A stretch of DNA of 10,898 nucleotides from CAKSHC01 sp045594545 (GTDB lineage Bacteria; Bacillota; Clostridia; Oscillospirales; UMGS1783): NCBI GenBank assembly GCA_045594545.1, contig JAZNYQ010000127.1, positions 1-10,898 of the forward strand, given 5' to 3'. The notes under the pieces are model-generated. The model searched no databases. It saw nothing but the letters and a program-made list of their open reading frames with translations, and was not told the DNA's origin. The position numbers and the translations under genes are program-made. Below, piece by piece: positions 1 to 6,298 of the stretch. Numbering within the stretch: the stretch's first letter is position 1; each line of letters starts with the position of its first letter.

Positions 1-20
1 TTAATAATTTTACGAAGCAT

Positions 21-69
21 AAAAATATCCCCTTTCTGCCTTTAGTATAGGAGAAAGGGGGTATTTTTT
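21..69. terminator. Bidirectional intrinsic terminator downstream of serA
   Basis: The arms CCCCTTTCT (29-37) and AGAAAGGGG (52-60) pair perfectly. The stem continues inward through CCT/AGG (39-41 with 49-51, G38 bulged) and outward through the A/T-rich flanks. A T-run follows on both strands (64-69 on plus; complement of 21-25 on minus). On the minus strand it lies just after the serA stop, so it should end the serC-serA transcript. The plus-strand T-run would also let it stop transcription entering from the left. Confidence 0.85.
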
Positions 70-88
70 CTGTTGTTTTTACAACATA

Positions 89-1249
89 TTATTCAATCAC
101 ACGAACACGGATGACGCCGTCGATGGCTTTGAGGGCGTTGACCGTATCTTCGTCGGCTTTCTCAACGTCGAGCAGGGTATAGGCATAGTCACCCTTGGAC
201 TTGTTGAGCAGGTTCTCAATGTTAATACCCTTATCGCCAAACAGCGTGGTGTACTGGCTGATCATAGTCGGCTTATTCTCGTGGATGATGCAGATACGGG
301 GCACACCGGCGGGGGCCATTTCCACGTTGGGGAAGTTGACCGAATTGACGATATTGCCGTAGAGCAGATAGTCATTCAGTTCCTGCGCGGCCATGGTGGC
401 ACAGTTCTCTTCGCTCTCGGGGGTCGAAGCACCCAGGTGGGGGATGGGAACGACGTTACCCAGCGTCAGTACATTCTCATCGGGGAAGTCGGTCACATAA
501 CGGGCGACCTTGCCGCTCTCCAGTCCGGCCTTGAGGGCTTCGGTGTCAACCAAAGCGGCACGGGAGAAGTTGAGCAGGCGCACGCCGTCCTTGCACAGAG
601 CCAGCGCATCGGTGCCGATCATGCCGCGGGTGGCATCCATCAGCGGTACGTGAACCGAGATGTAATCGCAGTTCTTATAAATATCTTCTACGTTCATGGC
701 GTGGACGATACGGCGATCCAGACTCCAAGCCGATTTAACCGAGATGTACGGGTCATAACCCATAACGTGCATCCCCAGATGCACGGCGGCGTTGGCTACC
801 ATAGCGCCGATGGCGCCCAGACCGATCACGCCCAAGGTCTTGCCTGCCAGTTCGGGGCCGGCAAAAGCACCCTTGCCTTTTTCGACCAGTTTGGCAACGC
901 CCGTCTGACCGTCGAGGGTCTTAGCCCATTCGATGCCGCCTACCACATCACGGGAGGCGAGGAAAAGGCCGGCCAGCACCAGTTCTTTTACGGCATTGGC
1001 ATTGGCGCCGGGGGTGTTGAATACGACAATACCCTTCTTGGCGCAGTCGTCAACCGGAATGTTGTTGACACCGGCACCGGCGCGGGCGATGGCCAGTAGC
1101 GATTCAGGGAATGCTACCTCATGCAGAGCAGCCGAGCGAACCATGATGCCGTCGTACTCCTCCATGGTATCATCGTAGGTGAATGCATCGGGGGCAAAGC
1201 GGCTCAGACCGTTTTGCGAGATCTTGTTATATAAGCGAATCTTATACAT
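89..1249 (-). CDS. serA: D-3-phosphoglycerate dehydrogenase (SerA), short ACT-domain type
   Basis: This cytosolic enzyme oxidises 3-phosphoglycerate to 3-phosphohydroxypyruvate with NAD, the first step of the phosphorylated serine pathway. The 386-residue protein has a D-isomer 2-hydroxyacid dehydrogenase fold. The NAD-binding glycine motif GLGAIG is at residues 143-148, with the cofactor-selecting Asp166 after the next strand. Likely catalytic residues are Arg230 (NFSRA), Glu258 (FPDEN) and His271 (IPHLGAST). A regulatory ACT domain occupies about 317-386, which suggests serine feedback. The larger intervening domain of mycobacterial-type SerA is absent, so this is a short form. The ATG start has a GAGG ribosome-binding site inside the end of serC, which lies 10 bp upstream on the same strand. 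The two genes therefore form a serC-serA operon. No serB phosphatase is visible in the window. Confidence 0.96.
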   Translation of the reverse strand: MYKIRLYNKISQNGLSRFAPDAFTYDDTMEEYDGIMVRSAALHEVAFPESLLAIARAGAGVNNIPVDDCAKKGIVVFNTPGANANAVKELVLAGLFLASRDVVGGIEWAKTLDGQTGVAKLVEKGKGAFAGPELAGKTLGVIGLGAIGAMVANAAVHLGMHVMGYDPYISVKSAWSLDRRIVHAMNVEDIYKNCDYISVHVPLMDATRGMIGTDALALCKDGVRLLNFSRAALVDTEALKAGLESGKVARYVTDFPDENVLTLGNVVPIPHLGASTPESEENCATMAAQELNDYLLYGNIVNSVNFPNVEMAPAGVPRICIIHENKPTMISQYTTLFGDKGINIENLLNKSKGDYAYTLLDVEKADEDTVNALKAIDGVIRVRVIE

Positions 1250-1259
1250 GTTATTTTCC

Positions 1260-2342
1260 TCACTTATTGGCTTTTTCGAAATCCTTCATGAAATCGACCA
1301 GTTTCTGCACGCCGTCGATATCCATGGCATTGTAGATGCTCGCACGCATACCACCCACCGAACGGTGACCCTTGAGGTTGACCAGACCGGCGGCCGTGGC
1401 CTGTTTCACAAAGGCGGCATCCAGATCGGGATTGCCGGTAACGAAGGGCACGTTCATGATCGAACGGTCCTCACCCATAACGGTGGCGTTAAAGAGGGTG
1501 GAAGCATCGAGATAATCATAGAGCAATTTAGCCTTGGCGTAGTTGCGCTCGGCCATGGCGGAAAGACCGCCCATCTTCTTGACCCATTCGAGTACGCACA
1601 TACAGACATAGATGGCGTAGGTCGGCGGAGTGTTGTACATCGAGCCGTTCTTCACATGAATGTCATACTGGAACATGGTGGGAGTGCAATCCTGGCAGTA
1701 GCCAAGCAGATCCTCACGCACGATCACGACCGTCAGGCCCGCAGGTCCCATATTCTTCTGGGCACCGGCAAAGATCAGACCGTACTTGGACACGTCAACC
1801 GGCTCGGAAAGAATGCAGGAAGACAGGTCGGCCACCAGAGGCACGTTGCCGGTTTCGGGCAGATTGGCAAAACGGGTGCCGTAGATGGTGTTGTTCTGGC
1901 AGATGTAGAAGTAGTCGGCATCGGGGGTGAAGGTAGCGGGATCGAGTTTGGGGATATAAGAGAAGGTCTTATCCTCACTGGAGCCAACCACGTTCATGGT
2001 GCCGTATTTTTTACCTTCGGAATAGGCCTTCTTGGCCCATGCGCCGGTGAGTACGATATCGGCCTTTTTGCTGTTCTTGAGCAGGTTTAAGGGAATCATG
2101 GCAAACTGGGACGAAGCGCCGCCCTGCAGGAAGAGAACCTTGTAGTTCTCGGGAATGCCCATCAGCTCACGCAACAGGCTCTCGGCATTGTCAATGATCT
2201 CTTGGTAGGAGGACGAGCGGTGGCTCATCTCCATAACCGACATACCGGCACTGCCGTAGGCGGTCATCTCAGCGGCGCAACGCTCCAACACCTCTAAGGG
2301 CATGGCCGACGGGCCTGCCGAGAAATTGTATACTCTGTTCAT
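1260..2342 (-). CDS. serC: Phosphoserine aminotransferase (SerC)
   Basis: This PLP-dependent class V aminotransferase transfers the amino group of glutamate to 3-phosphohydroxypyruvate, giving phosphoserine, the second step of serine synthesis. In E. coli the homologue also acts in pyridoxal phosphate synthesis. The 360-residue length is normal for SerC. Visible family features are the N-terminal NFSAGPSAMP (6-15), the HRS segment (41-43), the GGAS phosphate-loop motif (74-77), and the PLP Schiff-base lysine Lys196 in GAQKNMGP. A substrate-binding GHRSVGGMR segment lies near the C-terminus. The ATG start is supported by GGAGGT (2351-2356) about 8 bp upstream. It is the first gene of the serC-serA operon and has its own promoter at 2382-2410. 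Confidence 0.97.
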   Translation of the reverse strand: MNRVYNFSAGPSAMPLEVLERCAAEMTAYGSAGMSVMEMSHRSSSYQEIIDNAESLLRELMGIPENYKVLFLQGGASSQFAMIPLNLLKNSKKADIVLTGAWAKKAYSEGKKYGTMNVVGSSEDKTFSYIPKLDPATFTPDADYFYICQNNTIYGTRFANLPETGNVPLVADLSSCILSEPVDVSKYGLIFAGAQKNMGPAGLTVVIVREDLLGYCQDCTPTMFQYDIHVKNGSMYNTPPTYAIYVCMCVLEWVKKMGGLSAMAERNYAKAKLLYDYLDASTLFNATVMGEDRSIMNVPFVTGNPDLDAAFVKQATAAGLVNLKGHRSVGGMRASIYNAMDIDGVQKLVDFMKDFEKANK

Positions 2343-2381
2343 GTGTTTTTACCTCCCGGAAAACAAAAATAATTACCTATT

Positions 2382-2410
2382 ATTATATGCTTCCTTTTTT
2401 AATAAGTCAA
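2382..2410 (-). promoter_or_regulatory. Sigma-A promoter of serC-serA
   Basis: Read on the minus strand, the -35 TTGACT (2405-2410) is separated by exactly 17 bp from the -10 TATAAT (2382-2387). Transcription would begin near 2375, about 30 bp before the serC start codon, leaving a short leader with no room for a riboswitch. The 106 bp between spoIIE and serC therefore separate two transcription units on the same strand. Confidence 0.85.
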
Positions 2411-2448
2411 TATATTTTACTGCTTTATCTGGATAAAACGATACATTT

Positions 2449-4728
2449 TTATCGACTTTTTACCCGAATCAGAATCACCGAGCAATCGTCCCCGCGATCG
2501 CCGCACTCGCTTAGGCAGTGTTCGCACATGCGATGGAGGTCGTTGCCCTTTTGCAGGGATAGTAATACCTCATCGGTTAGTTCCACACCGTCCGAATGGA
2601 GAAGAAGAATATCCCCGTCCTTAAGGGTAAAAAATCGGTGCTCAGGCTTGGCATTGCTTAAAATACCCGCAGGCAGAGAAGAGCAGGGGAGTCGGTAGAA
2701 GCGACCGCCGCGCAGGATGACCGTGTCGGCGGCGCCCAGTTTGTATAGATCGACCCGCCCCGTCAATCGGTTCACGTCAACCACATCCATCGTGGAAAAG
2801 GTCTGGGTGTCGCCTGCCAGCAACAGCGTCGAATTAAGCAGGCGCAAGGCTTTGGGTACGTCAAACCCGCTTTGCAGGATACTTTCAAAGATCTCGCAGG
2901 TGAGGGTGGCATGGCGGTGGGCATCCACCCCGGAACCCATCCCGTCGGAAAGCACCACCGTTTGATGGTAAGGGCGGGGCGAGAGTTGGGTGTAGGCATC
3001 GCCGCAGACCGACTCTCCGACCTTGTTCGACTGCGCCGTTGCAATCTCCAAACGGAATTTATCCCGCCGTCCCAACAGCAGATGCCAGTCCTCGCCGATG
3101 GGGTCACAGGAGAGCAGGGACAGATTGGTGCCGCACAGGGTGCTCAGGTCGGCCACCGTGCGCCGATCGCTCGGTGCGGTGCGGGTGCGCAGGACGGCGC
3201 GGATATACAGCCCATCGTGGTGGTCGCGGTAGACGGTGAGCGACTGTACCCGACAGGATTTTGAGGCAAAATAATCCTCAATGCGACGGGTCAGGGCATC
3301 ATCAAAACGCAGAGGTTGTCCGACCTGCTGTCCCATCTCGTCAAGCAGTTGGGAGAGGGAGGCGTATTGGGCGGCCAGTACCGTCTTGCTGCGGTCATCT
3401 TCGTAATTTTGCAGAACGGCGGTGCGATGGGCGGCGCCTTGGGTATTGGCGGTGTTAAGCAGAGCCGACCAAGAGGGACAGCGTTCCTTAAAATGTTCCG
3501 GCAGATCGGCGGCCGTCAGCGGGCGGTTAGCCAGCGTGCGGCAAAGAGAGGAAAAGATCTTCTCGGTATCAAAACTCTGTCCGACACGGCAGGCGGTACT
3601 GCGGGCACAACGTCGGCAAAGAGGTTCTAAGGCATGGTCAAGATCGCAACGCAGATCGGCAGGACTGACCGGGGTTTCGGTAGGAGCCAGGGTGCGGGAG
3701 ATGCGGTCGAGATGGCGGGCGGTGGTGGTCAGCTTGTGGCTGACATAGGCGCAAACCGAATCGGCCTGTCCCGTTTTACCTCCCGCACGCAGAGTGAAGA
3801 GCCGTCCCAGCGCCGTCGCCCCCTTTTCGGGAAGTAAGGCATAGATGCCGCAGGCTAAAGAAGATTCGCATAAAGTGGCCAGCGCCGAGAGCGAGCCGTT
3901 TATATACAAAGAAAGAACCGTTGAACCGAGCAGGAAAACAAAGACGGCACGCAGTCGTCCCTTGCGCCCGATCAATCCCGCCAGAATCCCGCCCACGGCA
4001 TAGGCGGCAATGATATGGCTTGTCCCTGTGGCGGCAAAGGAAAGAATGGTGCCGACAATGGCGCCGCTCATCCCGCCCATCGCCGCTCCGCCCCAAACGG
4101 CAAAGCAGACTACGGCAAATACGGCAGGAATACGGGCGGGTGCAATGCCATAGAAAGAAAAACGGCACAGCGGCAGAAATAAGATGCTTAAAAGAATCAG
4201 CAACGCGGCCGCCTCGGTTTGGGTCAATCCTGTACGGCGTGTGCCGCTTTGCACAGCGGCAGGCAGTGCCGTGCACCCGAAAAAGGTAAAGCACAGCCCC
4301 GCCGCTACCGACAAGGCGCCGGTAAGCAGATCAAAGGTCAGAAAGCCATGATAAGAACAGATCAACAGGTGGGTCAGCAGCAGACTGCCGCCCGCCGTAA
4401 TGAGCGACACCGTCTGGCGGGACAGACGGCGGACGATGGCGGTCAGAATGAATCGTAAGGGCAACGCCAGCAGAACCCCCGCAATATAGGGCAGTCCGAC
4501 CGTGCCTTGCAGGGCATAGCCGACGGCGGCGCCCAGTGCAGGCGCAACGGTGAGCGCCGCACGGTCAAAATACAGGCAGGCGGCGGCTACGCCAAAGGGG
4601 AGAAGCCCAAAGGGGAGGGCGGCCTGCGCGGCTAAAAAGCCACCCAGTGCGGCCAGCAGCGGTACCCCGACCGCATCAAAAAATCGGGCTAAGGTAAGAG
4701 TCGGTTGTCGTTTTCTCGTTTGTATCAT
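2449..4728 (-). CDS. spoIIE: Stage II sporulation protein E (SpoIIE), membrane PP2C phosphatase
   Basis: SpoIIE dephosphorylates the anti-anti-sigma factor SpoIIAA and so releases sigma-F in the forespore; it also acts at the polar septum. The 759 residues compare with a little over 800 in Bacillus subtilis. The N-terminal part, about 15-310, is a chain of hydrophobic membrane segments. A cysteine-containing central region follows (CRRCARSTAC, about 380). The C-terminal PP2C domain starts near 560. Metal-binding or catalytic elements are visible as CGD (Asp577), SDGMGSG (594-600), HSDGVE (711-716) and GDD (746-748). The ATG start has GGAGGT (4737-4742) about 8 bp upstream. The gene is divergent from infC and shares a 250-bp control region with it. 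No strong terminator is visible after its stop, only a weak AT-rich hairpin. Confidence 0.96.
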   Translation of the reverse strand: MIQTRKRQPTLTLARFFDAVGVPLLAALGGFLAAQAALPFGLLPFGVAAACLYFDRAALTVAPALGAAVGYALQGTVGLPYIAGVLLALPLRFILTAIVRRLSRQTVSLITAGGSLLLTHLLICSYHGFLTFDLLTGALSVAAGLCFTFFGCTALPAAVQSGTRRTGLTQTEAAALLILLSILFLPLCRFSFYGIAPARIPAVFAVVCFAVWGGAAMGGMSGAIVGTILSFAATGTSHIIAAYAVGGILAGLIGRKGRLRAVFVFLLGSTVLSLYINGSLSALATLCESSLACGIYALLPEKGATALGRLFTLRAGGKTGQADSVCAYVSHKLTTTARHLDRISRTLAPTETPVSPADLRCDLDHALEPLCRRCARSTACRVGQSFDTEKIFSSLCRTLANRPLTAADLPEHFKERCPSWSALLNTANTQGAAHRTAVLQNYEDDRSKTVLAAQYASLSQLLDEMGQQVGQPLRFDDALTRRIEDYFASKSCRVQSLTVYRDHHDGLYIRAVLRTRTAPSDRRTVADLSTLCGTNLSLLSCDPIGEDWHLLLGRRDKFRLEIATAQSNKVGESVCGDAYTQLSPRPYHQTVVLSDGMGSGVDAHRHATLTCEIFESILQSGFDVPKALRLLNSTLLLAGDTQTFSTMDVVDVNRLTGRVDLYKLGAADTVILRGGRFYRLPCSSLPAGILSNAKPEHRFFTLKDGDILLLHSDGVELTDEVLLSLQKGNDLHRMCEHCLSECGDRGDDCSVILIRVKSR

Positions 4729-4779
4729 CGTTATGTACCTCCGAGGCTATTGTAACGGGAGAAAGAGGAGAAAGTTGTC

Positions 4780-4812
4780 ATATTAGAGAATTTTTCAAAA
4801 AAAGGTTGACAA
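4780..4812 (-). promoter_or_regulatory. Candidate Spo0A-type long-spacer promoter of spoIIE
   Basis: On the minus strand TTGTCA (4807-4812) is followed after 21 bp by TAATAT (4780-4785), upstream of spoIIE. In B. subtilis the spoIIE and spoIIG promoters are known for unusually long 21-22 bp spacing that needs phosphorylated Spo0A. The TGTCAAC overlapping this -35 matches 5 of 7 positions of the Spo0A box TGTCGAA. The -10 is only 4/6, so this is a position-based inference, not a firm call. Confidence 0.38.
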
Positions 4813-4834
4813 ATGGGGCAAAAGAAGGTATACT
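4806..4834 (+). promoter_or_regulatory. Sigma-A promoter of infC-rpmI-rplT
   Basis: A consensus -35 TTGACA (4806-4811) is followed after 17 bp by TATACT (4829-4834). The start of transcription would be near 4841, leaving a leader of about 135 nt before infC. The -35 hexamer overlaps, on the opposite strand, the -35 of the candidate spoIIE promoter, so the two could interfere. Confidence 0.88.
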
Positions 4835-4840
4835 ATGTGA

Positions 4841-4962
4841 GCAATAAAGCAGAACGCTCCCGTTCTCACCGCCGTCCGTCGGATGTCGGTCAATAGGAAA
4901 GAAAGCCAATACAGGCTAATTTTGTGTGCGGGAACGGTTTGTTTCCGTATTTTTTTGTGTTT
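4841..4962 (+). promoter_or_regulatory. Attenuator-like leader of the infC operon (probable L20 leader)
   Basis: The leader can fold AGAACG/CGTTCT (4851-4856 with 4861-4866) and AGCC/GGCT (4904-4907 with 4914-4917). Near its 3' end, ACGG/CCGT (4934-4937 with 4945-4948) makes a short hairpin followed by seven T residues (4950-4956), resembling an intrinsic terminator. CCGTTCTC (4860-4867) can instead pair with 4930-4937 (one G-U pair) and would remove that terminator. In B. subtilis, ribosomal protein L20 represses this same operon through leader attenuation. I infer a comparable control here; membership of the L20-leader RNA family was not tested. Confidence 0.6.
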
Positions 4963-4975
4963 GGAGGTGTCTTGC

Positions 4976-5497
4976 ATAAAGACAGCAAATTTGCTCATCA
5001 ATGAGGAGATCACAGTCAAAGAAGTCCGCGCGATCGATGCCGACGGCAGTCAGCTCGGTGTTATCTCCACCAAGCGCGCCCTCGAGATCGCCGAAGAACG
5101 GGGTCTGGATCTGGTTCTGATCGCCCCCAAAGCCGTACCGGCGCCCGTTGCCCGAGTCATGGACTACGGCAAGTACTGCTTTGAACAGCAGAAACGCGAC
5201 AAAGAACAGCGCAAGAATCAGAAGACTGTGGAAGTCAAAGAGGTTCAACTTTCCTGCAAGATCGAAGATAACGATATCAACACCAAGGCCAACCATGCCC
5301 GCCGCTTCTTGAAAGACGGCAACAAGGTCAAGGTGGTCGTGCGGTTCCGCGGCCGTGAGATGGCTCACACCGAGATCGGTGTCCAGCTTCTCGAAAAGTT
5401 CGCCGGAATTCTGGAAGATGTCGGCGTCGTGGATAAGCCCGCCAAGTTAGAAGGGCGTAATATGACGATGTTTCTTGTGGCAAAGCCTAATAAATAA
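4976..5497 (+). CDS. infC: Translation initiation factor IF-3, AUA start codon
   Basis: IF-3 binds the 30S subunit, prevents premature 50S joining and proofreads initiator tRNA and start codon. From the proposed start the protein is 173 residues, the usual length. The N-domain (about 7-75) begins with the typical LINEEITVKEVR. A charged linker helix (EQQKRDKEQRKNQK) and a C-domain (about 88-172) follow. Start choice: GGAGG (4963-4967) lies 8 nt before an in-frame ATA at 4976. The in-frame GTG at 4967 overlaps the Shine-Dalgarno sequence, the next TTG (4991) is 23 nt away, and the ATG at 4883 would place 31 non-IF-3 residues in the leader. Non-AUG starts (AUU, AUA, AUC) are known for infC, where IF-3 discriminates against its own mRNA. 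The gene is first in the operon with rpmI and rplT. Confidence 0.9.
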   Translation: MKTANLLINEEITVKEVRAIDADGSQLGVISTKRALEIAEERGLDLVLIAPKAVPAPVARVMDYGKYCFEQQKRDKEQRKNQKTVEVKEVQLSCKIEDNDINTKANHARRFLKDGNKVKVVVRFRGREMAHTEIGVQLLEKFAGILEDVGVVDKPAKLEGRNMTMFLVAKPNK

Positions 5498-5523
5498 ACG
5501 ATACAACAGAGAGGAGTTCTATC

Positions 5524-5721
5524 ATGCCTAAGCTGAAAACACATTCCGGTGCAAAGAAGAGATTCAATCTCACCAAAAAGGGCAAGGTCAAGAGAGCCCA
5601 TGCCTACAAGTCCCATATTCTGAACAAGAAGTCTACCAAGCGTAAGAGAAATCTGCGCAAGGCCGCTTATGCCGACGTGACCAATGTCTACGCCGTTAAG
5701 CAGCTGATTCCCTATAAATAA
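5524..5721 (+). CDS. rpmI: 50S ribosomal protein L35
   Basis: This 65-residue, very basic protein is a component of the large ribosomal subunit. It starts with the family signature MPKLKTHSGAKKRFN and has the TKKGKVKRAHAYKSH segment typical of bL35. GAGGAG (5511-5516) provides the ribosome-binding site for the ATG. It lies 26 bp after infC and 28 bp before rplT, the canonical order infC-rpmI-rplT. Confidence 0.98.
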   Translation: MPKLKTHSGAKKRFNLTKKGKVKRAHAYKSHILNKKSTKRKRNLRKAAYADVTNVYAVKQLIPYK

Positions 5722-5749
5722 TTTTGACGATACGAAGGAGTTGATATAA

Positions 5750-6130
5750 ATGGCAAGAGTAAAAGGCGCATTGGCTACCCGTAAGCGCAGAAATAAGATC
5801 ATGAAGCAGGCCAAGGGCTTCTGGGGGGCAAAATCCAAGCAGTTCCGTACCGCTAACATCGCCGTTATGCGTTCCATGGCGAACGCCTACATCGGCCGTA
5901 AGCAGAAGAAGAGAGATTTCCGCAGACTGTGGATCACCCGTATCAATGCCGCGGCTAAAATGTGCGGTATGAACTATTCCACCTTCATGCACGGTCTCAA
6001 GCTCGCCAAGATCGAGCTCAACCGTAAGATGCTCGCCGAGATCGCCCTGAACGACATGGTTTCCTTCAAGGCTCTCGCCGATAAGGCCGCCAAGGCTCTG
6101 GCTAAGGCCGCTGAAAAGGCTGCAAAATAA
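5750..6130 (+). CDS. rplT: 50S ribosomal protein L20
   Basis: bL20 binds 23S rRNA early and is needed for 50S assembly; in B. subtilis it also represses its own operon. The N-terminus MARVKGALATRKRRNKIMKQAKGF and the later RDFRRLWITRINAAAK segment are family hallmarks. At 126 residues it is slightly longer than the usual 117-119 because of an Ala/Lys-rich tail (about 108-126). A GAAGGAG ribosome-binding site precedes the ATG. It is the last gene of the operon, and the terminator at 6141-6170 follows 10 bp after its stop codon. Confidence 0.98.
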   Translation: MARVKGALATRKRRNKIMKQAKGFWGAKSKQFRTANIAVMRSMANAYIGRKQKKRDFRRLWITRINAAAKMCGMNYSTFMHGLKLAKIELNRKMLAEIALNDMVSFKALADKAAKALAKAAEKAAK

Positions 6131-6140
6131 GAAAAAATCA

Positions 6141-6170
6141 GGACTCTACAAACTGTAGAGTCCATTTTTT
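6141..6170 (+). terminator. Intrinsic terminator of infC-rpmI-rplT
   Basis: A perfect 10-bp stem, GGACTCTACA (6141-6150) with TGTAGAGTCC (6154-6163), has a 3-nt loop and is followed by A and six T residues (6165-6170). It starts 11 bp after the rplT stop and should end the operon efficiently, so the next promoter begins a separate unit. Confidence 0.95.
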
Positions 6171-6181
6171 CATAAAAAGCG

Positions 6182-6210
6182 TTGACAAATGCAACAAGTT
6201 ATGATATAAT
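6182..6210 (+). promoter_or_regulatory. Perfect-consensus sigma-A promoter of an orphan unit
   Basis: TTGACA (6182-6187) and TATAAT (6205-6210) are separated by exactly 17 bp, giving the consensus at every position of both hexamers. Transcription would begin around 6217. No recognised plus-strand gene follows; the transcript would cover the polylysine frame and run toward the 3' end of spoVT. An AT-rich hairpin (6229-6244) followed by TTT may cause some early termination. Confidence 0.88.
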
Positions 6211-6298
6211 ACGGTTGCATAAAACAACAGCAAAATTTTTTGCTTTTACATATGACCGAACGGACGCATGACGAGAAGGAGGACTTTAGAAAAATAAA

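Noticed and set aside
1..20. Possible start of another minus-strand gene (ATG complement at 18-20)
   Set aside because: Only six codons are visible and the upstream sequence is the serA terminator; cannot be judged.
281..1099. 272-codon open frame on the plus strand opposite serA
   Set aside because: It is the antisense shadow of serA; its Gly/His-rich composition is what the complementary strand of a GC-rich gene gives, and there is no ribosome-binding site or family match.
1179..2090. 303-codon plus-strand frame opposite serC
   Set aside because: Antisense shadow of serC and the start of serA; no recognisable domain.
2431..2454. Hairpin CGATA/TATCG as a spoIIE terminator
   Set aside because: The stem is only 5 bp, AT-rich and overlaps the stop codon; the downstream T-run is short.
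4883..4975. N-terminal extension of infC from ATG 4883
   Set aside because: No good ribosome-binding site, the residues do not resemble IF-3, and the region is occupied by the structured leader.
4916..5877. Minus-strand frames opposite infC and rpmI/rplT (4916-5368, 5365-5877)
   Set aside because: They are complementary to highly conserved translation genes and resemble no protein.
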